This document shows positions 34,874 to 45,701 of a DNA stretch of 64,000 nucleotides, one piece after another. How positions within the stretch are numbered: the stretch's first letter is position 1; every line of letters begins with the position of its first letter. Below the pieces are notes generated by a model. The model saw only the letters and a program-made list of their open reading frames with translations, was not told where the DNA came from and searched no databases. This stretch comes from Hymenopellis radicata (Eukaryota; Basidiomycota; Agaricomycetes; Agaricales; Physalacriaceae), in NCBI GenBank assembly GCA_015501595.1, contig JADNRX010000130.1, forward strand, positions 1 through 64,000, in the 5' to 3' direction. A program made the position numbers and the translations under genes.

Positions 34874-35592
34874 TCACCAGCAACGGAGACTGAAGGAAGA
34901 GGCGCGTACCAAGTTCAAGCTGAGTCCAATATCAGACCCGCTTAGAGACTCGGGATGACGAAAGGCAAATTGATACCGGCTAGCGCCTGAGAAATGCGCA
35001 TGGGGGAAGGTAAGCCGTCGAGCAACGGCGATCCGTAATAGCTCGGTAATGTCAATCACGTCGTTGGCCCGTTTCTGCTCTTTACGCGAGCTTTGAAGCC
35101 AGCAAGTACTTTATGCAGTAACGCGGACAGCAGGGGTATGGCGGGCAGGTCATGGCGCGCGCTCTGGACGATACAATCGAGCGAGATGGAAGCTAATTTC
35201 GCGACTCCCGGGAGAAAGATGTCGATTCGACAAGAAGACGGCCCGGTTACTTGGGGGCGATGTTGCAGTAAAGTTTGAACCAGCACATTCTGCACCTCTT
35301 CTTGACTGAAATTGGGGACAGGACAAGAATATCCACATCCTAGACGATCTATCAGTATAGGAAGCACTGGCCTGGTAGCCAATCACTCACGTTAGGCGAT
35401 TCGCGAACCATGCTCGTAACACGCCGTACTGCCGACAAGGCAGAAAGAGAACCCTGCATCGCGCAGGCCGGTGAACGCAACACGAGCCGCCAATGGCAAT
35501 ACGACTCGCCTTTCTTCAGGATAATCATCCATCACGAAGCGAACCAAGAAAGAGCATAGATGTGTACCTGCGAACACATCAGCAACAGCCAT
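34874..35592 (-). pseudogene. Nucleotidyltransferase-like gene, frame-broken
   Basis: Pieces of a mushroom-expanded nucleotidyltransferase-like family are present in order. AARVAFTGLRDAGFSFCLVG with STACYEHG is followed, after a 49 nt GT-AG intron (about 35343-35390), by DVDILVLS, then SCRIDIFLPGVAKLASISL, LPAIPLLSALLHKVL and finally DVIDITELLRIAVARR. A TAA falls in frame just before the intron (after HGSRIA), where one surplus base would otherwise give the expected PNDVDIL context. A second shift lies near 35085-35105, between LLHKVL and the frame that reads SRKEQKRANDVIDI. The gene is therefore frame-broken as given; with only single-base breaks, sequence error cannot be excluded. Its biochemical role is unknown. 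Confidence 0.55.
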
Positions 35593-37013
35593 TACAACGC
35601 CTCACACGCATCTGACACCAACAATCCCGTCTTCCGTAACACAATATCCAGTGAAGCCATTCCAGAGGCCCAACAGAAGGGAAAACTGATGTGGGCGATA
35701 TCGGTGGAGCAAGAGCAAAAAAAGCTCTCGGCGTCATCGGAGTCTTCGTTTAACGATACAAAATGTGTCACGTATATTATCGACATTTTCAACACGGTCT
35801 GCGTCGCGACTGTGAGAATAGAACGTCCAGGAAAATGGTATCTCAATAGATAAAACAAAAAAGCATAGCAAAAATCAGCGAAACGGGACGCGATAAACGG
35901 GTATACAACCCGTGGACAGAAAGGTAGTGAAAAAGAGAGAATGACATGCTACACCACCGCGGGGCTGGCAACGTTGAAAGGGGTATTAGACCCCCAGCCC
36001 TGGTCCGGCATGTATTTGGATGCAATTTGTATGCCAAATTTATCTAGAATCTTCCCCAAAACTCCGAGGTGTGATCGGGCCGAGATTGCTGTCGTTTGGA
36101 CGAAATTTCTCCAACCTTGATTTGATGTCTGCCTGGGGTTGTGTCCACCTTGGCTCACGCTCTCATCAACCATGGCGCATGCACGCTGATCCAACGCGGA
36201 CTTGAGGCATTCCACTCTGAGTCCGACGCCTGCTTCGGGGTGACTTGTTCTTTATTTTCTTCCAAGTCGATTTGAAGCTCCGCTATGGATGACGCCCCGT
36301 GCAACAAATTTTCTCGTTCGTCGTCCGACCACCACAGCCTGCAACCGACGTGTGGGCACCTTACAGGCCGCTCGCAGACTCGCTTTTGCCCAACTTTTGC
36401 CAGTGCCAGCGTCGCATGAGGCTTCCAGGTATGTAGTCAGCCAGCTTTTTTCTGGCTTTATTTTAATTTTTTGTCAACAGACCGGGAGATTCTCACGACA
36501 AATTGAAACGGTTCTGGCTCGCACGCTGCTCATATCCCTTCCACTCCCCCATCCAACTCTCATCAGCTTCCAAGCTGGGCTTGCCTCCTCCCCGTTGCAT
36601 ACTTCCATACTCCTTAGACCATCGTTGTACAATATCATGTCTTCTTTACCGAATTCCAAAATACATCTGTTCTGAACGTTCATAATGATATTGCTTAGGC
36701 ATAGGCAGTATATACTGTGCTATAGACCATCAATCCTATTCGGTATCGCGAAAAATAAAAAATGCAAAAAATGCAGACTAGCTGTTCTGACACTGTGCGA
36801 CGGGTAGCCGGCCTGTGTTCGCGCTTCGATGTCAATCCAAGGTTGGGGGGATCACATCCGTTCGGGCCGATTACAACATCGAGTCAATAGGTACCGCCGC
36901 AGGGTGGGACCCACCTTGCCAGCGCGCGGCAGTGTAGGACCGGTATCCCAAGGATTAGTTATGTCGTGGGCGTAAAGAATACGTAAATATAGGAGATGTC
37001 ATACAGCACGAGG
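35593..37013. other. Intergenic, weak coding hints only
   Basis: Frames on both strands around 35560-35858 overlap and are not convincing. At 36289-36685 two frames could be joined through a GTATGT...CAG intron (36430-36480) into a 115-residue protein with no recognisable domain; I leave it unannotated as a gene. The stretch from 36690 to 37013 is the 3' side of sho1. Confidence 0.35.
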
Positions 37014-38231
37014 TCATAGCAGTTGGAGGTAGTTCGATGGTGCAACTAGCAAGAGATTAGAATTTGTTTGGGAGGCATGAAATAGTCAACGTACTTCCTG
37101 TTGTACCATCGGTTCTCCTTGCAGACCACCATTTCCCCTGCTTGTCGATAATGTCCAAGATGTCGCCTTTATTGAAGGTCAACTCATTCGGATCATCAGG
37201 AGATGCCGTATCTACGGGGATGTCAGCAACGACAAGTAATTGCGAGAAGGTCGACACATACAGGCATACAATGCCTTTGCTTTATGAGCAGGCGCATCTG
37301 CCGATGCTGGGTCGGAGAGGGGCAAATTATTCCCTCCTCCAATGCCGGCAACACCAGCGCCAATCGGGGAGCCAGGAGCATTGGGCTCATTTAGAGACGC
37401 GGGTCCGGTCGTGCTCGTAGCGTTGTGGATACTCCCACCACCGCCTCCCATGCTCTTGTCTCGGGCGTCCCCACTCGTGAAACTGCCGGTGCTCCTGACA
37501 CCTCCAGGAGCACCATAGCCTGCCGCTCCAGCAACCATCCCGCTGCCTGCTTTGCTGTTGTACATGTCAGATCCTATGCCTCCAGACGCATAGTTCGTCG
37601 CATAGTTGCCGTTCACAGCCGACATATTATGTACCGAATTTGTGGTGCGCGTGCGCCGACGACGGGAAGGAGGGGTTAAACCTCCAGTGCCCATGGAGTT
37701 GAAGAGATGCAGAGTGAGCGAGTCGTCCTCCGAAGTAAAGTACAGCACCCATAGAATGTCCACCAATGAAAGAATGAGCCAGCCCGCCGACATGGCATTC
37801 AGGGCGCCGTCCGTAGAGTAGATTCCCTTCTGGACTCCCTCAACGGCGTAAACGATGGCGACCGCTCCAAAGACGCAGATCTGGAGACGGTGCATGGCGA
37901 TGGAGTCGCTCGCGAGGGTGTACAACACGCCCAGGATGAGGAACAGCTGTAGAAATATTCCGAACCATTGTGTGCCGACAATATCATGGTTGGACGAGAC
38001 TGGAGGAGAGATGAGCCTCGTGCTCCGAGTGAAAGCAAGATAACGCACATCTAGCTGCTGATATACACTGTCCTATAAAGGCTACAAACCATCCAGCCTA
38101 GACGGAAATTAGCTCTGAAAACAGCCGAAAAAACCAAGGTGACGGACGACGGCTAGAATGGTAGTGAGAAGAAAAAGATAATGGGTCAAGATGGGAGTAA
38201 AGTCGAGCTCCCTGCCATTGCCGCGATTCAT
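37014..38231 (-). CDS. SHO1: High-osmolarity signalling membrane protein Sho1
   Basis: Plasma-membrane osmosensor adaptor that recruits Pbs2-type MAPKK through its SH3 domain. Five exons (38148-38231, 38049-38097, 37262-37999, 37095-37211, 37014-37045) join exactly to 339 residues. Four transmembrane helices occupy the first 130 residues, with family blocks ILTHYLFLLTTILAVAGWFV, GTQWFGIFLQLFLILGVLYT, LASDSIAMHRLQI and NAMSAGWLILSLVDILWVLY followed by FTSEDDS. A glycine/serine-rich linker leads to a C-terminal SH3 domain: ALYAYTASPDDPNELTFNKG, DILDIIDKQGKWWSARR and GIAPSNYLQLL. Length and topology match Sho1 orthologues. Confidence 0.93.
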
Positions 38232-38699
38232 GGTGGCTGAAGAGGAGAAAAGACGAGAAGTGGTGGGAGCTCAGATGAAGGTCAAGTAAAGCAGTGTGAC
38301 TGTTTGGTTTCAAATACGTATGACGTATTTACACATCCTCACTTCCGCGAAAAAGTTTTCCCAAACGAGCACTCTATTTTCTGCGCAACAGCTACTCAAC
38401 AGAAACAAGTATATAGACCCATTGTGACAGCCTCGACAACTCAATGTTAGAGCAGAAAACATTACTGACATGATCCATGATCGCAAACACTTCTCTACTG
38501 TTTGCGCAATGGTATCTTCCCATGGTTTCATGATGCCGTCTCTCTTCCACTGATGACCGCTGCGCACCGCAGATATCCGTCATCGCCTTAGCAGCTGCGC
38601 AATAGCAGAGCCGATCCAAGAACCTGAACCCATCTTATGCGCGTGTTGATACATGTTGCTTTAATGTTAAGAACATACGACCTAAAGGTTGGTATGCAC
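38232..38699. other. Intergenic: sho1 promoter and RING-gene 3' end
   Basis: Short minus-strand frames (38310-38567, 38392-38619) overlap and have no recognisable content. Confidence 0.4.
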
Positions 38700-40747
38700 T
38701 CAACGCCTTCGTCCAGGTCCTCCTCCACCTCCTATCAACACGAGCTTATTGCTCTTCTTCCGTCGACCACCGGTACCACTCGCGTTTCGCGACTCGAGCT
38801 CATGCCACGCCGCGTCAATGTCCCACTCATCCTCATCGTCTCTCCGAGTGGCTCCCGCGCCCTGCCTCGGTGTACCGGGAGACGAAAGAGTCGACGCAAA
38901 ACTCCTTGATCCCCAAGCTCCGGAAACCGGTGCTGATGGTGATATAGTCTCCTCGGTCGCGCTAAAGTCCGGCTCGATAATCACTGTAGGTGGCGTAGCA
39001 GGTGCACTCCAGGAAGTCGTGTTGACTAATCGTCTCTCCCTCTCCCGCTCTTCTGCTCGTATTCTGGCTCGGTCATCCTTCTTACCCTTCTCCTTCCTCC
39101 TCGACGTCCGCATCTTCAAGGGGCCCTCAAAGTTCTTCAAGCCTTCTTTGCCGACGACACTCTTTAGATCAGCCTCGATAAAGACAACGTCTGCGCCCTC
39201 AGGCATATGAGCAAGATACTTGCATCGCTTCCGCAAATCATCGTTGACTGTGCCTTCTGATAATGCGTCGACACGAATGTCAATCGTGTCCGGGAAAGCC
39301 GGGTAGCTCTGGAAATGGGAGAGTAATATCCTGATATCGAGTGGGTGCAGAAATATCGGGAGACCAGAAGCAGCCTGGTAAAAGTAGTATGTTGACGTCG
39401 AGGGAGGAGGCGGATTTAGATTACGCCTCTGTCTAGGACCATTTCTGGTTACTGAACTTGGTCGCTGTGGGGTTAAAGCGGGTGTAGCAGCTGATCGAAG
39501 TGCGAGTAACTCTTCTGGGACATCGGTGGACGGAGCAAGGTGAGCCGAATGCTTATCACGGCGTCGACTGAGACCGTGTCGTTGTTCGACGTCGTGAAGA
39601 GCTTGTCGCGCTTTATCAATTTGTTCTCGTAGTATCGGATTATCCATTGCGCTAACTCTCGTCATGTGGTTGCGAACTTTTTGCTCTGCAGCGTCAATGA
39701 ACGAGACGCCGAGATCATCATCCATGCCAGCGAGCTGACGCCTTTCCAAAGCGAGTTCGTCCAGGTCCTTGGACAGATCTTCGATGAGGTAGTCTGGCGT
39801 CGCAAGCATAAACTTGGAATAGTTGAAGATGTCGGGTAAGAAGTGGAAAGGCGCCTGGTGGGGCGGAATTAGATCTGAAGGCCACGTAGATGAGCGCGGT
39901 AAGGCCAGAGTGGTGATCTGAGGTCGTTGCATGAGTCGCATGCGGAACATGGAACCAGCGCGCGGAGCATCGAAAGGATGCTCTGCATAAGAAGAGGATG
40001 CAGAGGATGATGCTCCACCTGAGGGTTCGTCTAAAGACGAATCGAATACTGGACCGTCGAACCATTTAACGTTCTTGAGCTGATTATCGTTGATCGAGTC
40101 GAAGCAGATAGGACACCTTGCCCACTTATTCTCGGAGGTGTTGAGGTAGTGTAGAATGCAAGGATAGCAGAAAACCTGCGAACAAGTTGATAAGTAAGAG
40201 AATGTGATGATAAGAATGGGTACCGACATGACCGCATTTCGTCATACGCGACGCAGTAGGAGGCGACAGACAAATAGGACAGGTCGTATGTCCTTCATCT
40301 TGAGAGCTCTGTTCGCGGCCTGCCGCTACAGACGCGAGTGCAGATGAACGCGGGATGATAACTTGAGCGATATCATTCCACTGGAAGAAGCTAAGTGATA
40401 GTCAGTCTAGCAACAGCAACGATTGGAATAAGACTGACATATCCGGATCCGCAAAATGGACAGTGTAGTCGCCCATTGGGTTCATCACGAAACGATACTG
40501 AGCATTGACGAATCCTATCGAGACGTGGTGAACACCAGCTCATCAGCGACGACTCGACTGGGCACGCACGTTCCTTGTTCCAGAGGGCCTGAACACCCGT
40601 CCGCCGACTTCTACGCGGCACACCTGCCATAGGCTGCGACTGCCTCGGCGGCAGAGTAAAGTTGAGGAGATGATTCACGTTGACCGGCTGTGAATTCATC
40701 TTGGATGCTCGCTTCGGCGTAGTCTGGGGTGTCGGGAGGCTGGCCAT
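38700..40747 (-). CDS. RING-finger E3 ligase, Rnf10 / Mag2 family
   Basis: Relative of human RNF10 and yeast Mag2, which act in ubiquitination of stalled small ribosomal subunits. The start at 40747 gives MASLPTPQTTPKRASKMNSQ with VNHLLNFTLPPR; the next short exons read FVNAQYRFVMNPMGDYTVHF and WNDIAQVII. The C3HC4 RING is TCPICLSPPTASRMTKCGHV with FCYPCILHYL and WARCPICF. Downstream come NVKWFDGPVF, the family block FYQAASGLPIFLHPLDIRIL and LLSHFQSYPAFPDTI, then a charged coiled segment and a glycine-rich C-terminus. The big 3' exon (38700 to about 40170) is uninterrupted. Upstream junctions were judged by eye. Confidence 0.85.
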
Positions 40748-40926
40748 TATGGCTCTGCGGTGTCGATAATTCGCGGGAAAAGACAATAAAAAGGGAGCGC
40801 AACTGTGGGCTCCCCTACGAGAGAGGGAGGGAACCAGCTCAAGCGTATGATACCATTCTCGGCATGACTCCGATTCCTTCACGTGCGCTCCCGGAATGAA
40901 CTCTGCCTTAAACGGCCATTATCATT
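40748..40926. promoter_or_regulatory. 179 bp divergent promoter (RING gene / wbp11)
   Basis: The two start codons face away from each other with 179 bp between them, so the promoter is shared or overlapping. A TCACGTGCG string with a CACGTG E-box core lies near 40880; no TATA box is seen. Confidence 0.45.
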
Positions 40927-42530
40927 ATGGGTAAGAAGACTCTCAATCCGGCTGACTCGTTTCGTGCGTATTTTGTGAATCAATTGGTTGTACGAGACTT
41001 ACAGTCATGCAGGCAAGGCTCAGCGCAAAAAAGAGCTAAAAAAGGCAGGCATTCGCCCAAAAACATGTCCCTTTCATACTCAACAATGCATCATGTAGTA
41101 GAACAAGGCCACTCGCAGCCAAGCACGCGACTTTACGCTTGTCAAGAAGGATACTTGGGGTCTGCTCCTCTGTTTGATTTCTGCCCTGCTTTCCTTAATA
41201 TTATATATAGACCTTCAGGATGAAATTGAACGCCTCGAATCTGTAGGCAAACCCGACGACCAGGACAAAGCGCGTCTACTAGAGCTCAAGGCAGAACTTG
41301 AGAAGATCAACAAGAAAAAGGCAGAATGGGTCGAGGAACATCCTGAACATCGACGTCTCGTATACAGACCGCGCAAGGAGACAGATACGCAGAAGCTTGA
41401 ACAAGAATTGCTCGCAGCTAAACCCAAGAGGAATCTCTTTTTGCCAAACGGACTGCCTAGGCATCCAGAACGCAGTATTTACTATGATCCTGTCATGAAT
41501 CCCTTTGGTGTCGCTCCTCCTGGTATGCCGTATCGAGAAAGAGGTATGCACACTTTCTATTTCCCATATAATTCACTTACTCAAATGCTTCTAGATCTTA
41601 TACCAGGAGAGATCGATAGTGATGCTGATTCCGATGATGGTGAGCCGCTTTTAACACGTATTCGTTTCTGTTTACAAGCAGGTCAATTTAGATGATGATA
41701 TTATGATGCCTGCTGGCCCACCTCCCAAAGGAGAGGATGCCATTGACAGCGACGAAGACATTGCTATGCCTGAAGGGCCCCCACCAGGTCGGGAAGGAGA
41801 GCCAGATATTCCGATGTCTCCACCACCTTTACCACCGTTCCCACCGTTCCCACCTGGCGCTGTTCCTCCAAATATGTATCCTACCGCACCACCATTTCCT
41901 CCGCCCCATAATACTTTCTTTCCTCCAGGAGCCATGCTTCCACCTCCACCTCCACCTCCAAATTTTGTACCAAATGTACCACCCCCACCGCCAATGCCTC
42001 CAAACTTTATGTCCAACATGCTTCAGCCTCCACCAGGCTTTTTCCCTCGTGGGACCCGGGCACCTGGCTCTATGCAAGATCCTTTATCTTCAATACCCCA
42101 TCAGACCTTTCAAGGTCACCGGAGCCAGCCGCCGCCACTCCCGCATTCGTCGCTACCTTCGAAACCCCAGTTCAACCCCGCGTCATCTCAAGCAGTCGCT
42201 GCGACTGTGTCTGCCGAGCCTGAGTTACGGAACCTGAAGAAGGAAGCGACATCATTCGTACCGGCATCCTTGAAACGGAGAAAAGTGGGTACAGGCGTAG
42301 TTGGTTCAAGCAGGATTAATGCTGCGCCTGGCGTCCTCGATGAAGAAGACGCTGCCGAGCCAGCGCGTCCCGACTTGCTTTCCGTTCTGCAGGATCAATT
42401 TGGATCCGCTCCGACCGTTCCTCGTACTTCGGGACCGGTATCCGTAAAGCCGAAGACGGATGTGGAGAAGAGTAAGGACGACTATGCAAAGTTTGTCGAG
42501 GAAATGGGCGATATATTGGGCAATAAGTAG
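40927..42530 (+). CDS. WW-domain-binding protein 11 homologue (Wbp11, splicing factor)
   Basis: Spliceosome-associated protein rich in proline. Exons 40927-40963, 41013-41044, 41102-41159, 41211-41543, 41595-41639 and about 41691-42530. The N-terminal Wbp11 domain reads MGKKTLNPADSFRKAQRKKE with LKKNKATRSQARDFTLVKKD, then DEIERLESVGKPDDQDKARL, which is the family signature. Next come RSIYYDPVMNPFGVAPPGMP, an acidic patch, a long proline-rich region (PPPPPPP runs with PPGM) that binds WW/GYF domains and PP1-type partners, and a C-terminal block RPDLLSVLQDQF ... DDYAKFVEEMGDIL. The second intron (41045-41101) starts GC, not GT; using it keeps the conserved LKK|NK junction in phase. Confidence 0.9.
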
Positions 42531-42681
42531 GCAATAACTACCGTATACACGAGCTATACATGCTATCTTCTCGTCACTATATCAAGTCTTGTGGTACAAC
42601 TGGTTGACGCGTATGTATTGCAGTTCGGGAGGCCTTCGGCGAAATACGTATCGGCCATTCACTTTTGATGGGAAGCAATCT

Positions 42682-42689
42682 TATAAATA
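42682..42689 (+). promoter_or_regulatory. TATA box upstream of the F-box gene at 42724
   Basis: TATAAATA lies 34 bp before the ATG at 42724. If it is used, the leader is very short or translation starts further on. Confidence 0.4.
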
Positions 42690-42723
42690 GAGCGTGTCTG
42701 CTTTTTGACTCCCACCATTCTCT

Positions 42724-44123
42724 ATGAGTACTACCACCACCACTGTGGCGCCAGCCAACGGAGTCATCTACTTGAAACCCCGTCCGTATGCCGCGCATGC
42801 AGGTTCATTCATGCTGCTACCTCTCCTACCTAAGCCTAAACCACACAAGGCCTTACCATCGGAGATCTGGACGGAAATATTCAAGTTCGTGCTCGAGGCG
42901 CAGGGCGGGGATGAACAGATATGGTGTGTCGCGCGGGTCAATCATGGCTTTAGAGTATGTGATCTCTTCCATTTCCCTCAGACGTGGCTGACGCGACTAC
43001 AGGCTACGGCTCTACCGCTTGCATACAAGCGTGTCCACATCCACAGTCTCTCTCAATTAGAAAAGTTTTATCGCCGACTGTATGACGCTGAAATGAAATG
43101 GGACTGTATTCGAAGAATTCCGTATTCAGCTCCAGGTCGGGTATGTGTGTATCTTATCATGGCTGAACACGAACTAATGCATTCGATCAGTGGGTGCAGA
43201 GCCTCGACCTCACAAAAGTCACATTCGTTGACCATGCACAAGCGTTTCTCCTCGATTCGCTGCTCACACCACTCTTTCCACTCGTTCCATGTCTGACGCA
43301 CTTATCTATGAATCCCCTCTTCGTCATGAGCCGTCGAGCTATCGCGTCCCTCGCATACAGACCAGGCGTCGTGAACATTCGCTCTCTCGAGGGGATAACC
43401 TACGTCCCTGCCCAAACGCAGAGCGAAGAGGAGGAGTCCATGGTCACTCTTCTCCGATGCTGCCAGCATCTGGAGGAACTAGAAATCACTGGCCACAGTC
43501 CCGATCCATCCGACTTGGACTGGACCGCCTTCGAGGACCCAGAGACCTACGCGTCCAAAGGGCCGTTGTTCCTGCCGCATTTACGTATATTGACACTGCT
43601 GTCGATACACTCGTCACCCTTGCTGTTCACCCTGCTTATCTCTCACTTACCGTCGCTCGAGAAGCTGACCATCACACCATACGACGACCTCCCCGGATCT
43701 CCCGTATCCCAGTTCATCGAAACGCACGGCGCGCATCTACGGTCTCTACTGTTGTTCACGCCAAAGTCTTGGCCCACGAGACTGCACCCATCGCCGGACT
43801 CCATTCTCACCACATCGCCGAACCTACGGCATATGTCGTTGGAACAGCCATTACCGACTCTTGTCATCAAGGGGAATCATCCTCTTCAATTCTTGTCCAT
43901 ACCCCGACCGAATAACGATTCGTGGGACTTTCTCGCGAGGTTACTCCCTCACGTCCCGAATCTTTGCGCGGTTCGGGCGAGGGATGTGAAATGGTTGCGA
44001 AAGGGCATGAACTCGAGGGCGCAAGAAGCTGGGGTGCAGGGAACGATGAGAGAATGGAGGAAGCGGTTGGCGCGGAGAGGTGTTAGGATGTTGGACTCGG
44101 ATTGGAAGGACATTGAGCCTTGA
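42724..44123 (+). CDS. F-box-like / leucine-rich protein
   Basis: Three exons (42724-42954, 43003-43140, 43191-44123) join exactly to 433 residues. After a Thr-rich start, KALPSEIWTEIFKFVLEAQG with VARVNHGFR forms an F-box-like motif at about residues 40-77. The rest is leucine-rich with irregular repeats (VQSLDLTKVTF, LTHLSMNPLF, LEELEITGH, LRILTLLSIH, LEKLTITPY, LRSLLLF, LRHMSLE). It ends with a basic helix (GTMREWRKRLARRGVRM). Members of this mushroom-expanded family are presumed SCF adaptors; substrate unknown. Confidence 0.82.
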
Positions 44124-44341
44124 GCTTCGTGAGTTGGTTATCTAGCGCGGTGCTCCATCTGAACCTGTTATTTTTTGTAAACTACTACTGATTCTGTTCA
44201 TGCAATACCACTCATAATATATCAATCTGCTCTTCTCCATTTCCACGCAGCCAGCGCTGCACAACGGCACGCCGGTCATCTGTCAAAACTCGGGGTACGA
44301 TATACTTAAGTCGAGGACGCGACGTCCGTGGTCGTCGCGCT

Positions 44342-45299
44342 ATGTCCAAGACACTCCCATTCTACTTTATCACTGCGTTCTCAAACGACTCATTCGCTGG
44401 GAATCCCGCTGCCGTTGTCTTCGTTGACGATGACTTGGCCGAAGACACAGAGACACTCATGAAACTGGGCGCGAACCTCAGCCAGCCTATTTCTCTGATG
44501 GTCTATCCCCCTCGCGAGCCATCGACGGATCCAAAGATCGCCAAGCGTAGAGTGCGCTTCATGACGAACAGCTTATCCGAAGTCGCGTTATGTGGACATG
44601 GTTCGCTAGCTGTGGCGGGTACGATGTTTGCGAAGAAGCTAGTCCCGGACGAAGTCGAGGTGTTGGAGTTGGAGACCAAGTCTGCTGGCGTGTTGAAAGC
44701 GTATCGTAAAGAGGAGGGATGGTTCGATATCGAGCTTCCGAGCGCGACTCTTCATGAGGTTCCGTCAGATGAGGCGCGCGCGCTGAAGAAAGCGATGAAT
44801 AACGCGTTTGGACGCGTCTTGGCGATCAATTATATTGGGAGGGGTCGTGATAATTTTGCGCCGTATCTAGTGGTGGAGCTCGATGCTAAAGAGGACCTCA
44901 AGGCCAGCATGGTTGATGCAAACGCTCTGGTGAGCCTACAATTTGACATTCGGGGGGAAATCCTAGCTCATCATTATGCAGAAAATGACTGGCTATAACA
45001 TCCATGTCATCACCACCGATTCAATAACGGGCGAAGAAGCGTTCATTTCCCGTGCGTTTGCGCCTGCAGTGGTTCAAGCCGGAGAAGATCACGTCTCGGG
45101 CTCGACGCATTCGCTGCTTGTTCCCTACTGGTTCTCGAAAAAGGAAATTCCTCCAGGTGATTTGGTTTCAGTCAAGCAAGTTAGCCAAAGAGGAGGCAGC
45201 TTGAGAGTCCACTGGGAAAAGGAGGCGAATGTCGTTCATCTCCAAGGCCAGACGGCCCTATTCGCTGAAGGGACGATTACTATATGTGTTGAAGATTAG
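44342..45299 (+). CDS. PhzF-fold isomerase-like protein with altered catalytic residue
   Basis: Two exons (44342-44929, 44982-45299) join in phase to 301 residues, the normal length of the PhzF family. The fold markers are clear: YFITAFSNDSFAGNPAAVVF at the start, VALCGHGSLAVAG (conserved GH), and EDHVSGSTHSLLVPYW, corresponding to the conserved ED-x-x-(S/T)-G-S-x-H site. In PhzF the catalytic Glu sits in an NLSE motif (E45 in the Pseudomonas enzyme); here the equivalent reads NLSQ (residue 48, codon CAG), one base from Glu. Enzymes of the family isomerise or epimerise small molecules; the reaction here is unknown and may be lost or changed. Confidence 0.87.
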
Positions 45300-45701
45300 T
45301 ATCAATATTCAGACTCCTGAGTTTCTATATGCTTGGAACACCCAGCGCAAGATTTAGGAGTTACTTGTAAGCTGTAAAAGCTTTGTAAGTTGAGTCTATT
45401 GGCTGTACTGCGCGCAAGCGGAGTCGGGCGGCGACCAACGTTCACGATCAAAACAGTCCAATACAGTTCAGACGTTGATTGCCACTTTGAGCACTTACTA
45501 CTACCATCCTCAACGCGGCATCGGGCGCACACAGATCGTTTACGGAAATTCCGTGGTGACAGACATCTCTGGTTCGCTGGATTACTGTACACCTTGCTAA
45601 CAATGAGGGGCTGGAGGTGATCGGACTGGCTCGAGTCTATAAAAAGGCGTCGCTGGGTCAAGAAGCCATCTACTCGTTCACACCTCCTTCACCACTGCAC
45701 A
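45300..45701. promoter_or_regulatory. Intergenic; TATA box of the dehydrogenase gene at 45638-45645
   Basis: TATAAAAA lies 57 bp before the ATG at 45702, a standard spacing. The rest is the 3' side of the PhzF-like gene; no coding frame is supported. Confidence 0.5.

Noticed and set aside
36289..36685. Two-exon plus-strand gene joined by a GTATGT...CAG intron
   Set aside because: The joined 115 residues have no family resemblance, and several competing frames exist in the same stretch.
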